Assembly: GCA_001661515.1 (NCBI GenBank)
Contig: LUVW01000023.1
Location: 498,977 to 562,976, forward strand
Origin: Capniomyces stellatus
Lineage: Eukaryota; Kickxellomycota; Harpellomycetes; Harpellales; Legeriomycetaceae
Length of the DNA stretch: 64,000 bases
Direction of reading: 5' to 3'
The notes below the pieces were generated by a model. It was given only the letters and a program-made list of their open reading frames with translations, made no database searches and was not told the origin of the DNA. Of this stretch, positions 45,795 through 57,097 are shown one piece after another. The position numbers and the translations under genes were made by a program. How positions within the stretch are numbered: position 1 is the first letter of the stretch; every line of letters begins with the position of its first letter.

Positions 45795-46454
45795 ATGAGA
45801 GTATCTTCAATCTTTGTCCTTGCAACCGCCTTCTTGAGCTATGCAATCGCAGTTCCAACAACCGCCGCAGTTGAGGACGTAACCACCGACACAAGCTTTG
45901 ATCCTCAAAGCCATATCTTGCTAGAGTCAGCCGATGGCTCACCAGTTGAACTATCGCCTGATGACTTGCACCTGGTTGATGTGCTGGTTAGCCACCACCT
46001 CTTGACCAAGTACCTTGACGAGATCTTTAACATCAATGGGGATAACTCAACCGAGGGCCAAGCTCCCGAACAGAAGCAGTTGTCCAAGCGCGCCAACTTG
46101 ATCATCAAACACAAGGGAATCTCTGGTGCCCAACTCTTGGCTTACTTTTTGAAGCGTGACGCTAACGAACAAATTCTGAGCAAGCGCGCCAACCTTATCA
46201 TTAAACACAAGGGAATATCCGGTGCCCAGCTTTTGGCCTACTTTTTGAAGCGCGAGGACGGCGGTGAAATCAGTGAACAAGAGTTCTCCAAACGCGCCAA
46301 CTTGATCATCAAACACAAAGGAATTTCTGGTGCCCAACTCTTGGCCTACTTTTTGAAGCGCGAGTACAGCGGGAATGAATTGAACAAGCGCGCCAACTTG
46401 ATCATTAAACACAGAGGAATTTCCGGTGCCCAGCTTTTGGCTTATTTCCTCTAA
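45795..46454 (+). CDS. Secreted Kex2-processed repeat-peptide precursor (pheromone-like), 219 aa
   Basis: Architecture as in yeast alpha-factor precursors. Residues 1-19 are a signal peptide (MRVSSIFVLATAFLSYAIA). Residues 20-99 are an acidic pro-region with one N-glycosylation sequon (NST) and a terminal SKR. Then come four copies of ANLIIKHKGISGAQLLAYFL (bases 46092-46151, 46188-46247, 46296-46355, 46392-46451; the last has Arg for the second Lys). Each copy is preceded by KR and the first three are followed by KR, with short acidic spacers between. The fourth copy ends exactly at the stop codon, which defines the mature C-terminus. There is no CaaX box, so it is not an a-factor type. Predicted fate: ER/Golgi, Kex2 cleavage, carboxypeptidase trimming, secretion of a 20-residue amphipathic cationic peptide. 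Role unknown: pheromone, hydrophobic surface (repellent-type) peptide or membrane-active peptide. I recognise no homologue. Confidence 0.9.
   Translation: MRVSSIFVLATAFLSYAIAVPTTAAVEDVTTDTSFDPQSHILLESADGSPVELSPDDLHLVDVLVSHHLLTKYLDEIFNINGDNSTEGQAPEQKQLSKRANLIIKHKGISGAQLLAYFLKRDANEQILSKRANLIIKHKGISGAQLLAYFLKREDGGEISEQEFSKRANLIIKHKGISGAQLLAYFLKREYSGNELNKRANLIIKHRGISGAQLLAYFL
46092..46451 (+). repeat. Four in-frame 60-bp peptide repeats with variable acidic spacers
   Basis: Repeat cores are 60 bp; spacers including the flanking KR codons are 36, 48 and 36 bp. DNA copies differ at up to nine of 20 codons, almost all synonymous. Confidence 0.95.
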
Positions 46455-46886
46455 TCACCGTCCACACCGATTATTATTTTGTTTTTTTGCTTTAATTTAC
46501 TTTTCTCGTCTAGTTAAGGGCGAATGATGTGCTTTCATATTGGTACTTTTTTGATCACAATATACAAATATAAAACATTATTATAAAATTGTAAAGTATT
46601 ACAGCCTAGACACCTAGTGCTAAGTAGAAGCCTGGTAAAGCCTTGCTTTGTTAGCAAGGGCATTTGTAGTTGTGATGGCATGATGTTCTCATACTAGTTG
46701 GTTAGCTGATGTAAGGTGGTTAGCTAGCTGCTTTAATATGATTAGCTGAGCCCTTCTATAAGCGCTGAAACGGGTGTTAATCATAAAACTCAATGTTTTT
46801 CGGTTACGTTAAAGTGCAACTAAGAAAAAGATTATATAATTTGACTTTTTTTTATAATAGCTTGCTAGTTCAATTGGCTAAGGCCG
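46455..46886. other. Short intergenic region
   Basis: 3' flank of the repeat-peptide gene, then GCTAGCTG-type repeats near 46700 (TGGTTAGCTGATGTAAGGTG). Nothing else seen. Confidence 0.5.
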
Positions 46887-47159
46887 ATGATGGTTAACAT
46901 ATTCGCTAAATTCAGGTTTCAAGTTTCAATAACTCAATTTAGTCACCAATGTTTTACAATACCAAGTCGATTGGCGTTTTTGAATAGTTACTCAATATTA
47001 GGTAAGAGCCTGCAAAGGAATAGGATGACAAGAGCTCCCCAATCCATTTTACTCGTGCAAGGTCGTAGGGGCAAGAAGTCCATACGACAGAAAGCTAAAA
47101 AAAATAAAAATAAAAGGCGGAGGAAGATGTGGGAAACCAAATCAATTGGAAGATTGTAA
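46887..47159 (+). CDS. Small basic protein, probably mitochondrial, 90 aa
   Basis: ATG frame of 90 residues. The N-terminus (MMVNIFAKFRFQVSITQF) looks like an amphipathic mitochondrial presequence. The C-terminal half is extremely basic (GRRGKKSIRQKAKKNKNKRRRK), as in small mitochondrial ribosomal proteins such as the mS38 or bL34m type. I cannot match it to one of those with confidence. No intron is visible. Confidence 0.45.
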   Translation: MMVNIFAKFRFQVSITQFSHQCFTIPSRLAFLNSYSILGKSLQRNRMTRAPQSILLVQGRRGKKSIRQKAKKNKNKRRRKMWETKSIGRL

Positions 47160-47597
47160 AAATAAAAATATAGTTAAACTAAGGCATTGATTTGGAAATA
47201 AAGTCCCGAGTTTCACAATACTAGTTTGCCGAAAAAGATTCATGAAGAAAAACAGATTGATTAGTCGAAAGATTTCACCTTTACAATCTTGAGTGCAGTA
47301 AAAGTTTACAAAAAAAAAAAAAAAAAAAAAAAAAAACGTTTCAGAAAAAATTGGATTTTTAAAAGCGAAAAAATAAGTTGAAACAAGAAAATGCTACAAA
47401 TGCTAGACGGTCATTTAAACAATATTTTGTCAATTTTAGTTTTAGTTTTACATTGATTTTAGTTTGCATTTATTATTGTCATTGTTACTGTTACCTTTGT
47501 TGTTACCGTTGCTGTTGTTGCTATAGTTTTATAGATATACGCTCCAATTCTTGCTATTCACCAAGTTCAAATAACGACAAAGCCAAACCAGGATAGT
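47160..47597. other. Short intergenic region with poly-A
   Basis: Contains 27 consecutive A at 47310-47336 and TTG/TTA-rich sequence upstream of the F-box-like gene. No gene seen. Confidence 0.6.
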
Positions 47598-48746
47598 ATG
47601 GTTGAAGCAAGAGGCTTCAATAGACTTACCGAATGTATATTATCAAAGATATTTGTGCTGGCGCAAAACACCAGCTTCTCGTTGGTGAACAAGCGAGTGT
47701 ATTATGTTTCGCAAGAGTTTTCTACAAAGAAGAGGTATATCATAAGGTGTGTGAATAGTTCAAGGGTTGGGAATTTCAGCCTGGGCGATATCTTCAAGGA
47801 GATACTTTCGAGGCATCCAAGAATAGCAAATAATGAAGCCCTAATCACCGAAGTGTTGTATGGGCTGAAAAAAATCAAGTATGTAGATGTTTTGGAGCTG
47901 GCGTTTGAGTATAAATGGAGAGGTGTCATATCAAAGCTGTTTGACATGTTTGTGGTTTTAAATGGCGAGAAAACATCGGTGGTTTATGTTGGAACAGGCC
48001 TGGCAGAGCATAAAGTGATGGACATCGATGTTGAGCATGTTGTAGATGATAAAAGCGAATATTGCGACCTAACTGATATTGAACATGGCAATGTTTACGT
48101 CCGCCCTTTATACAGCTTGATAAATAATTGGGATACAATAATGGACAGCCTGTCTGAAATAAGTGGCGAAATTATATTAGACGAGTTAGTCAGAATAAAC
48201 AAGAACCGAACCGTTATTTCTAGCAACAAGCAGAGTGGTGAGGCGGATCATAAAAACGAGGAATGTAACGTCAGTCTGTCAAGCAACAAGATATACGGCG
48301 TGTATATAATAATCGTCATATCAAAAGTGTGCAGGAGTGCTGATTTAGCACATCTCTCAGCATTGCTATCTATCAGATATAGCTTTGAGCTTGTTCCCAA
48401 CGATCTTGGCAGCTTCATTATAAAGTCGTTGTATGACGCCATTTTGAGGGATCTACTGGGTGTAATGTCTCGCAGCACCGGCTCAGTAGCCGAGTCCAAC
48501 GCTGACCATGATGCTGATAAAGGATCTGCTGACTTGGTGTTTGCTGTTATTTGTTATTATGTCATTGAGACCAATAACCAGGTATACCTGGGGTACATTA
48601 TAAACAACGAGTCTAGTGAAGCCAAGCTACAGCTACTTTACGACATTTCGAATTTTCTCAACAAAGACAACATCTGCACAGATATTTTACTAAAATCCAG
48701 GCAGTCAAAGGGGTGCCCAACAGAGCTGCTTGAAATAGCAAGCTAG
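47598..48746 (+). CDS. F-box-like protein, 382 aa
   Basis: A single exon. The N-terminal 50 residues (CILSKIFVLAQNTSFSLVNKRVYYVSQ) follow the F-box pattern of a Leu/Pro-lacking first helix, I-L-x-x-I-F, then S-L-V-N-K-R. F-box proteins bind Skp1 and present substrates to SCF ubiquitin ligases. The remaining 330 residues are predicted mostly helical, with no LRR or WD repeats that I can see; segments such as VLELAFEYKWRGVISKLFDMF suggest a helical repeat, possibly ankyrin-like and degenerate. Many early-diverging fungi carry expanded families of this type; that link is inference. Confidence 0.6.
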   Translation: MVEARGFNRLTECILSKIFVLAQNTSFSLVNKRVYYVSQEFSTKKRYIIRCVNSSRVGNFSLGDIFKEILSRHPRIANNEALITEVLYGLKKIKYVDVLELAFEYKWRGVISKLFDMFVVLNGEKTSVVYVGTGLAEHKVMDIDVEHVVDDKSEYCDLTDIEHGNVYVRPLYSLINNWDTIMDSLSEISGEIILDELVRINKNRTVISSNKQSGEADHKNEECNVSLSSNKIYGVYIIIVISKVCRSADLAHLSALLSIRYSFELVPNDLGSFIIKSLYDAILRDLLGVMSRSTGSVAESNADHDADKGSADLVFAVICYYVIETNNQVYLGYIINNESSEAKLQLLYDISNFLNKDNICTDILLKSRQSKGCPTELLEIAS

Positions 48747-49957
48747 CCTGACCCCAGATTTTTGGCTATCCAGCTCGTGTTTGCATTCTAGAGGGTTTGA
48801 CTTGGTTTGGTAGGTTTGCACTTGTATCGAAAATCAATTAATGTATACTGGCATAGGTCTAGCGGCTAGAGAGTCGGTTTAGCTGGTCCCAGCACCGCTT
48901 TTACAGTGCATTGTCAATATGCTCATGCACTTTTTAAAAGGATATTTGGTCTCTTTGACGCGTTTACAAAAGTGATCACCAACTCTTTTGTTTTATTTTA
49001 TTGAATTTTGAACAAACCGGCCAATATAATGTTGTGTGCAGGTGAAAAGGAATTGATTAGACTTGAACCCAAAAACTGCAATGCGTGATTTTTCATCGAT
49101 AGTTGGAATTAATAATGAAAAAAAACTCTTGGCAAATTAAATGAACAGGTGAAAAAAAAGTGATAAAATTCAGGATAAAGTCAAAATGGCGTAGTCTAAT
49201 TGGCGGTAGTACTGAAAAGGCGAAGTTGCAATGTAATTCGACGCGAGATAGTAAATGTATTTAATTTGAAGCGATAGAACTTGGATTATAATTTTTTTTT
49301 TTTTAATTGAATAGAATCATTCCATTCTACTTGTTTTGCATTATTAAAATAAACACATTGAAATAAATGGTCCAATAAAGAGGTTTAGTGAATAATTTAG
49401 CCAACAAATTATAGTCGAGGGCTAAAGTTGGCTTATTTTTTTTCTATATTACTTTTAATGTTATTATCACTATTAATTCAGCAATTAATATAGGGTAAAA
49501 TGAAAAAGTGATATTGGCTTTAATTAATTGTGATGAAAGTTGAAAGAAAAATGAGAATTGTCAAAGGAAATAAAAGCTAAAAAACACAGGCTTTGAACTT
49601 GAATCACTTTTGGACTTCTTTCTAAAACTTACATTTAATAATAAGCCATTTAATTACGTTTTTAAAAAAATATTTCTTTATTATCTTGGTATTTTTATTA
49701 ACGAAACTCTTTTTTTTTCTTTTTTTAATAGTATACAAACACGGCACAGATTTATTAAATAATAAATGAAAAAACAAATAATCCCATCTAGTAGCAAAAA
49801 TTAGCCATTTAGATTTAAACAGTTATTAGCAGCCAGCAATTACAAGTCAGCAGATAAAAAACAAAGAGAAGAGCTGAACAGTCAAAAAGATTCAAAACAA
49901 AGTAGAAAAAGTAAAAAAAAAAATAGGCATAAGATTAACAACGAAAAAAAAGCAAGA
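48747..49957. other. Intergenic, AT-rich, PCF11 promoter
   Basis: 1.2 kb. Poly-T runs at 49292-49303 and 49436-49444 and an A-rich leader before the PCF11 ATG. No gene or RNA gene recognised. A GC-richer patch at 48850-48910 does not fold as a tRNA by eye. Confidence 0.55.
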
Positions 49958-52900
49958 ATGTCTAAAGAGAATCTAGAGCAGGTTTACAAGGATTATAGGA
50001 TGGGATTGTTGGATCTAACATTCAACAGCAAGCCGATAATTACAAACCTCACAATAATAGCACAAGAGCAACACCAGTTTGCACCAGCCATTCTGAGAGC
50101 GATTGAAGAGCATCTTTTAGAGGTTAGAATTGAGTTAATTAAATATAATAATGATAATGATGATAATTATAACAATGATGACAGTGATTAATAAGAATTT
50201 TGTGTTGTTTAAACTAGATCCATCCCAAGATGAAGCTACCTAGCTTTTATTTACTGGATTCGATTTGTAAAAACGTTGGTGGCGTATACGTAAGTCTAGC
50301 CAGCAAGCGAATCAGAAAGATATTCTATAGTACTTTTACCAAAGTAGACAAGACGATTCAGGGTAGCATGGAGCGTGTTTTGGCAACGTGGCGGAACTGT
50401 GTCAGAGGCAAACCGCTGTTTCACGTAGAAATTTTAGATAAGATCAACCAAGATATAAGTACGTTCAAGAGCGGGACAATCCAAGTGAAAAAGGCAGCAC
50501 AGCCAAGGCCAGAAGTAAATGTAAGTTAAAAGAAGTTTCGTTTAAATATAAAAATGACACAACTGCAAATGCAGGCATATATATGCACATGTACACTTAT
50601 CTATTTATAGCCGTTTAATTATTATCGTAAGATATGCTGTGTTGAACAATCATTGTATCATTTTATTGTAAAAATACTGTTTGAATATATAAAAAAAACA
50701 TCATTGTTAAAAAGTGAAAAAAAAACTCAATTATACATGGAAAGTATAAAAAAAGACTCGAAGCTTGAATAAAGTTATACAACCAGAAGGAGAAAAAAAA
50801 GGAATTTAGAATTGCCAAGTGTGTTTAAAAGGCATTGTGCTATTATTGCGTTGTATCTGTCATGTGGTGCAACGATGGTTGTCTAGCAAGATAAGTTGTA
50901 CATTCATTTTCACCCCAATCCCAATTTCAATTCCAGTTCCAACAACAACTCGAATCTTTTGATTTCAGAGCTTGAGATGCAGTCTGGAGATTGTGCTGAT
51001 AGTTAAAATAGGCTTGGTGAGAAACAAAATATAATTATTGTGGCAGATAAGGCACTTTGAGCATCAAGTAGGGGTTCTGGTGGCGGATATTGCGACAATA
51101 TAATGGCAACTGTTGGAATTTTAAATTCTGGGCATTGTTGCGTTATTGTTGGCTTCAGATTGGTGTTTAAGTCGAAAGAAAAAGTCGGTGATTTATAGTC
51201 ATGAGAGCTTCTATTTCAACATTTGACACGGCGCGACAATGATCTATAGAATCCAGCTTTAGCTTAATTAGTGCATTTCTGCCTGCCACTATATTTTATA
51301 TTTTGTGATTGTCAACTCCTTTTAACTTTCAAACATAGCACTGTTTTTACCATGCAATCAGGATGCTGGCACAAACTAAGGCCACTGGACGGGATGAATA
51401 AAGGTTGGCAATGTGGAGAGCGTTGCTAACTCATTGCAACCAGAGCATACATACAAATAAGTATAGATATAGGTATTTATGTTTGCTCTGGGGAGGGGGG
51501 GGGTGTTTATATTTCAACTTAGACCCACCAAAGTGAGAGCGGTGCATACAAGGACCCAAGAGACAATTTCGCACAAATATATATTTGTAATTGTACTTTT
51601 TGTTTTGATTTAAAACACTTTTATGCATTCCGAGAAACCTAGTGAAAATACAATTAACCACAAAGGCAGCTATATGGCCATACATTAGGGTGCAATATAT
51701 GTTGCCCGAGTTGGCGGATAGTTTATGTATAAACACGTATATATTTAATGACAGGTTGCTAGTACAGTGTGGTTTAAACTTGGCCATGAGTGGGCGAGCG
51801 GACAAAGACAAGTTTTTTAGGGAGTTTAAATGATAAGTTTGTACGTATTTAATATGTGAATATATTTGGGTGGAATATTACTTTAATTAGGGCACAATGG
51901 GAGGCGAACCTCATGAAATAGTACAGCAAGTAAACAATTTGCTAATCAAGAAGCAAATTCAAAGATTGAAGTCGCCTAAAGATACAGAATTGATTGAATC
52001 TATAGCAGCGTTACAAAAGGTAAGTGTGGTAGCAGTATGCGTACATTAGGTTCCGTGTAGTTGACAACAACAGTGTTGTTGGAGTGTACTTAATGAATGC
52101 GGTGTTTTTTTCTTGTTATTTGTTTTTTTTTTTTGCAGATTTGACACCTGCTTGATATTGTTTGAATTTGTTTATTCTTTTTCTTTTCAATACCTTTTCT
52201 TTATAAAAAAAAGTTGGTTGATAAATGATGGTTGATAAATGAAAGCAAGATTTATCAAATGATTTAAAATGAAAAAGTGAAAAAGTGAAAAGAAAAAAGT
52301 TAAAGTGAAAAGAAGGAAAAAGGGAAAAGAAAAAAAGTGAAAAGGAAAAAGGGAAAAGGAAAAAAGGGAAAGGAAAAAGGTGGGGGGAACAGTAAAGTAA
52401 ATATATGTAATGTTGTATGAAATAAATAGATGCAGAGCGAAATAAAGTCGGGGAAATTATCAGATAAAGATCAAGATATGTATAGAAAAGCATTACTGAA
52501 GCTAGAAGGGGGAGGGGTTAGTGGATCGACAAATGAAGAAATGGGGAGTATAAAAGCAGAGAGTGGGTTAGCAGGAGGGGCAGAGGCAGCAGCTACTGGT
52601 GTGCAAAGGGGAGGTGGTGTAGGCACGGATAGCAGAGCCAAAGAGAATAGATTTGAGCCAAGTAATAATGTTGATGGTAACCGTAGTAGAGGAAATACCA
52701 ATGTCAATATCAATAGCAATAACAAAAACAGTAGTAGTCATAATGATAAGTTTGTTAGCAGTAGTAGTAGTAGAAATAGTAATAGTGATTATAATAAAAG
52801 CAACAGCGTTAATAATAACAAAAGCGGTAAATATGAATTGGGCAGTCACGGAGTTATGAATAAGCCACGGTTTTTGAAGGGAAATGACAACAAGGTGTTT

Positions 52901-54607
52901 GACAGCACCAAAACGCAAAGAAAGGGACACGGGGTTGATCAAAGCAGCGGTGCAAACAGAAACACAGGAGGCTATTCCAGCAGACATGGAAATCCGAATC
53001 CGCAGCACCAAAGCAGCTACATGGGAGGAGATAAAAGCAGTAGATATGGATATGAGCGAAATGAATACGAGTATGGGAAAGTTGAAGATTACTCGAACAG
53101 TGCGAACCAATTAAACAATGGAGGCAATAACTTCAACAACGAAGGGTACATGAACAACATGATGGATCCGGGTAGAATGGCAAACAGCCAATTTAGCCAA
53201 ATGAACACAAACAACAGGAATATGAATACGCAAATGAATACGCAAATGAATACGCAAATGAATATGGGAGTGGGGATGGGAATGGGAATGGGAATGGGAA
53301 TGGGGCAAGCGAGTAGCCAAAGAGTTCCCGAGTCATTAGTGGAGAGTCTTATGGCATCGGGACTACTGGCGAATCTTAGCAATTTGGCACCACAAATACT
53401 GGGAAGCAGTGCAAGTCCCAGTAATATAGTAGGGAGCACAGCAGCAGTGAACAGTTTTGCAAGTCCTCTAGTGGAAGCAGGTAAAGCAAACGGGAATGGT
53501 GGAGTCGGCAGAGTCGATTTGGACGATGGTTTTGAGGACGTTCAAGCACCAGAGTTTACAAACGAGAGCTTGAAAACGTAAATAATAAATAATAAATAAT
53601 AAATATTTACTAGTATAAAATAATAATAACTATAAAAAAGTAGTAATATATAAATCAATTAATTGATTAATTAATTCGGCGTTGTGGGTGCTAAAAATAG
53701 GGTTAGGGACAATAGCTACTGCAGGCTGTACAAAAAGTACGAGACATTTTGTAGCCAATGTGGGTGGAGAAGCAAGGAATCAAACAAGGCGGATAAAAAA
53801 CCGCTGATGAGGGCACACTTGGATTGGCATTTCAGACACAACAGGAGACTCAAGGACAATGTAAAGAGAAAGCGGTCAAGGGGGTGGTTTGTTACTGAGG
53901 AGGAGTGGAGCATGAATGAGGAGGATAGAGATGCTTTGGCTGCGGGTGCAGAGGGGCCAGGATTAGGATTAGGGTATAACAACGAGGACATGATATCGCC
54001 TTTTGTTGAGTTTGCTGGCAAGGGCGGATATAGTGCAGACCACAATGGCAAGCCAAGAAAACAGGGTGGCCGAGACAGTAATTCAGGTGGAAGTGGAGCT
54101 GGTGATGGAAGCTTAGGCGGAGGCGGTGGTGATGCTTTGAGCGAGAGGAAGAGGCTGATGGAAATGCGAGTTGTTGTTCCAAATGACTACCAAGGAGAAA
54201 CGAGCTGTCCGATATGCAAGGAGGCGATTGAGACCTTTTGGTGTGATGGAGATGAGGAGTGGAACTACCTGAATGCGATAATAGATGCAGGTGTGGTTTA
54301 CCATGCCACGTGTCACTCTGACCTTAAAAAGAAATCCATTGGTGGTGGCAGTGCGTTAGGGTTTTCGCCAAACAGTTCTGGGACATTGGGGTTGCCGCCT
54401 GGGCTTGGACTTGGGCTTGGACTTGGACTTGATCTTGGCGGTAGCAATAAGAGAAAAGCGACCAGTGATTCGCATTTAGGTGGCGTTGGTGAAAAAGGAA
54501 ATGCCGATGAGGATTTACTTGATGCTGACGTCAAAAGCAGTGTCAAAAGCTCAAGCGATTTGGATTTACCACATTTAAAGAAACTTCATTTAGATTTTGC
54601 TCACTAG
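49958..54607 (+). CDS. PCF11: mRNA 3'-end processing and transcription termination factor Pcf11
   Basis: Five exons: 49958-50122, 50218-50520, 51891-52019, 52430-53577 and 53701-54607; in phase, 883 aa. Exons 1-2 encode the CTD-interacting domain, which binds Ser2-phosphorylated RNA polymerase II: YRMGLLDLTFNSKPIITNLT, AILRAIEEHLLE, KLPSFYLLDSICKNVGGVY. Exons 3 and 4 continue with the conserved IKKQIQ / IKSGKLSDKDQ helices. The middle is Asn/Ser/Gly-rich, with MNTQ and MGMG repeats. Exon 5 carries two zinc fingers: FCSQCGWRS ... HLDWHFRHNRRL ... RGWFVTEEEW, and SCPICKEAIETFWCDGDEEW ... YHATCH, flanking the Clp1-binding region. Pcf11 is a core subunit of cleavage factor IA. Intron 2 is about 1.37 kb, ten times longer than other introns here. 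Confidence 0.93.
53221..53306 (+). repeat. In-frame 12-bp and 6-bp repeats in PCF11
   Basis: Four ATGAATACGCAA units (MNTQ) followed by GGGAAT hexamers (GMGMGM). They encode a low-complexity Met-rich linker. Confidence 0.9.
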
Positions 54608-55058
54608 TTTTTTCTTTTCTTTTCTTTTTTTTCTTTTTCCAAATTTGATCAAAATAGTTAGTTGTCAAGTACAATTTATTGACCCGAAATCTTTAATTAA
54701 ACAAAAAGGTTGTCAAAAACAAAGAAAAAAAAGCTCGATAATAATTTTAATCACTAGTTTTCGACGAGGATTAGACAATGTTTATTTTATACTTTTAATG
54801 ATATTTTTTTATTTTAGGTTTACTTTTTATTTTTATTTTTTTTCAATTCAGTATAATATATTTATTAAATGCCACTAAAATATAAACATGTTAAAAAAAA
54901 CCAAACTGAAATGGTTCCAAAGCAAAAGTGCTGATAAGTTTGATATTAAAAAAAAGGAAAAAAAAAGGCGTAAGAAAATAGAACACAAAAGAGTTTTGTC
55001 AAAAGTAAAAGTAAAAGTAAAAGTAAAAGTAAAAGTAAAAGTAAAAGTAAAAAAGAAA
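54608..55058. other. Convergent 3' region of PCF11 and SF3B2
   Basis: AT-rich, with a T-run after the PCF11 stop and an (AAAAGT)n array at 55006-55050 next to the SF3B2 stop. No gene seen. Confidence 0.6.
55006..55050 (+). repeat. (AAAAGT)n hexamer array
   Basis: About seven copies immediately downstream of the SF3B2 stop codon. Confidence 0.92.
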
Positions 55059-57097
55059 TCAAAACTTGTACTCGGAGTTTTTGTTTCGTTGTCTTTTCTT
55101 TGCTTGTTGCTGAACGTGCTCGTTAACCATGTCGCTTAGGTCTTCGCCAGTAGGATTGGATGAGCTGGAGATTCTTTCAAGTTCAGCAAGTTTCTTTTGT
55201 TCCTCATACTTTTCGAGCAGCATTTCTTCATCAAGACTGCCGAGTTCACTGGGGTCGAGACTGACCTCGATAGCTTCATCGCCGTGTCTCTTTTTCCGTT
55301 TAGTGGCAGTAGTAGTAGTGGTGGCAGTGGCAGTAGTAGTGGATGTTTTAGTGGTGGCGGATAGATCGTATACGTGCTGTGAGGCCATAATGGTGTTTGC
55401 GGATAGTTCAGTGACTTTGATTTGTTTCTGGGGCAAGACCGTGTATAGTTGTTTAGGTACGTTGTCTTTTCTAAGCTGGATGAGCTCTGGGGTTTCCAGG
55501 CCAGACGCCACACTGGCAATTCCGCTTGGTGTAGCGAGTCCTCTGCCTAGGTGATCAGACTCATCGGCGTCTTGGTCCATTGCAGACTTTTCACCGCCTT
55601 CTTCCTCATCTTCCTCCTCATCTTCCTCCTCCTCCTCTTCTTCTTCTTCATCCTCGTATTCGGACTCAGAGTTGACTTCGCCCCATAAGCTGACTGGGCC
55701 TATGTCGAGGTCCTCAGCTAGCGGGTCGCCACCAGGGCCAGAGTAGTCGCCTTCAGCGAGGCCAAACACGTTTCCGTAAAGCGGACGTCCAAACTCGTCG
55801 ACTGGTGGTCTTCCCCAACCACCTGGGTGGTACCCCCACTGGGCTCCCGCAGGAATAGGCGCACTCAGGCCTGGAATCAGCATGTCTGGGTAGGAAGGTG
55901 GGGGGCCAAACCGCTGCATGTTTATCAGGTATGGTGGCGGGGCGAGGGCCGGAATTCCCAGAGCCTCCTTCAACTCTTCGGAAATCACACCAGCCTCAAA
56001 GTTCATCTGCTTTTTGGCCTCCAGCTCCTTGCCCTCATAAAACATCTCCCCAAACCCGCTCAGATTGGCTGGCTGCTTTTGGAACCGGAAAAACGCATCG
56101 TGTAGGCGCTGGTAGTCTATCACCAGCTTGTTCATCTTTGGCTGCACCCGTTCCCTCTGCTTGCTCTTGCTCTTCAGCGTGTCCTCCTTCTCCTTCACCG
56201 TTTCCCGCATCTCCGTTATCCCCGTGTCTCTTATAAACTCTGGAAGCTCAAACGCCGCCTTCTCCATTCCTCGCTTGTACTGCAGGTACTTTCGCTTCTG
56301 GCTCCAGTGTCTTGGAATCGGCACTGTGTTTCGGTACCCCTTGATGCTCACCAGCAGAATCGGATCTTGTGACGTCACATCTTCCCATTCTACCACCTCT
56401 GGATTCTTCACCAGCTGCTTCAACTCCGCCACTGTTTTTCTTTGGTTTCTCGCCTGCTTATTTTTAGACAGCCCCGTCTCTCCCTCCCCCTCTTCCCCTT
56501 CCGATTCTGAACCCGACTTCATTTCCTTTTCCATCCCTTTTTCTTTCCCTTCTTTCTCTGTCTCTGTTGTATTCTCCTCCTCATCTTCCTATTTACATTT
56601 ACATTTAAAGTTTATTCTCTTTATTTACTGTATCTATATCATTTATCTCCACATTTATCCTCATACTTGCCTTGATTCCTTTCGAGTTCTTTTCAAATCT
56701 TGTAAATATCTCTTGGAACTCTGCAAACGCTGAATCTTCTGCAAAATCTAGTGTTTCTGCTACATACTCGATCTCTACATTGCTCTTCTTTTTATCCTCC
56801 TATAACCAGTTTTACTACCCTTTTCTTACTTTTTCCTTTTTCTTACTTTTTCCTATCTTTATTTTAACTTTATGTTTTATCCTTTTTTTTTCTTTACTGT
56901 TTCTTTCTTACCTTGTCTTGCTTTTTGCTTTCAGAGGTCTGCACTTGCTTCTTCTTACGTCTTCTATTCTTTTTATATTCCGTCTTGCCCTTCTCGTTTT
57001 TATTTCCATTTACACTCTCCGTCTTGTTACCCCCTATCGTCAAGTTTCCCATCTTTACTTGAACCGATGTTCCGTCTGGAACTACCACCGTACCCAT
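55059..57097 (-). CDS. SF3B2: Splicing factor 3B subunit 2 (Cus1/SAP145)
   Basis: Three exons, 57097-56912, 56799-56667 and 56584-55059, in phase; 614 aa. Strongly conserved core: TVAELKQLVKNPEVVEWEDV, QDPILLVSIKGYRNTVPIPRHW, KRKYLQYKRGMEK, DYQRLHDAFFRFQKQP, YEGKELEAK, GPPPSYPDMLIPGLSAPIP and YHPGGWGRPPVDEFGRPLYG, then a Glu/Asp tract, MASQHVYDLS and the terminal EYKF. It is a component of the U2 snRNP SF3b complex, which stabilises the branch-point interaction. The exon 3 acceptor is the AAG at 56587-56585: the AG four bases upstream would put a stop in frame. Exon 1 is short, basic and weakly conserved. Fits a window with intron-dense genes. Confidence 0.95.

Noticed and set aside
48850..48960. 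GC-richer patch checked as a tRNA gene
   Set aside because: No acceptor stem pairing and no GTTCRANNC T-loop. No tRNA or rRNA was found by eye anywhere in the window.
51642..51833. 63-residue frame within PCF11 intron 2
   Set aside because: Not homologous to any part of Pcf11 and not joinable in phase with exon 2 or 3 using visible splice sites.
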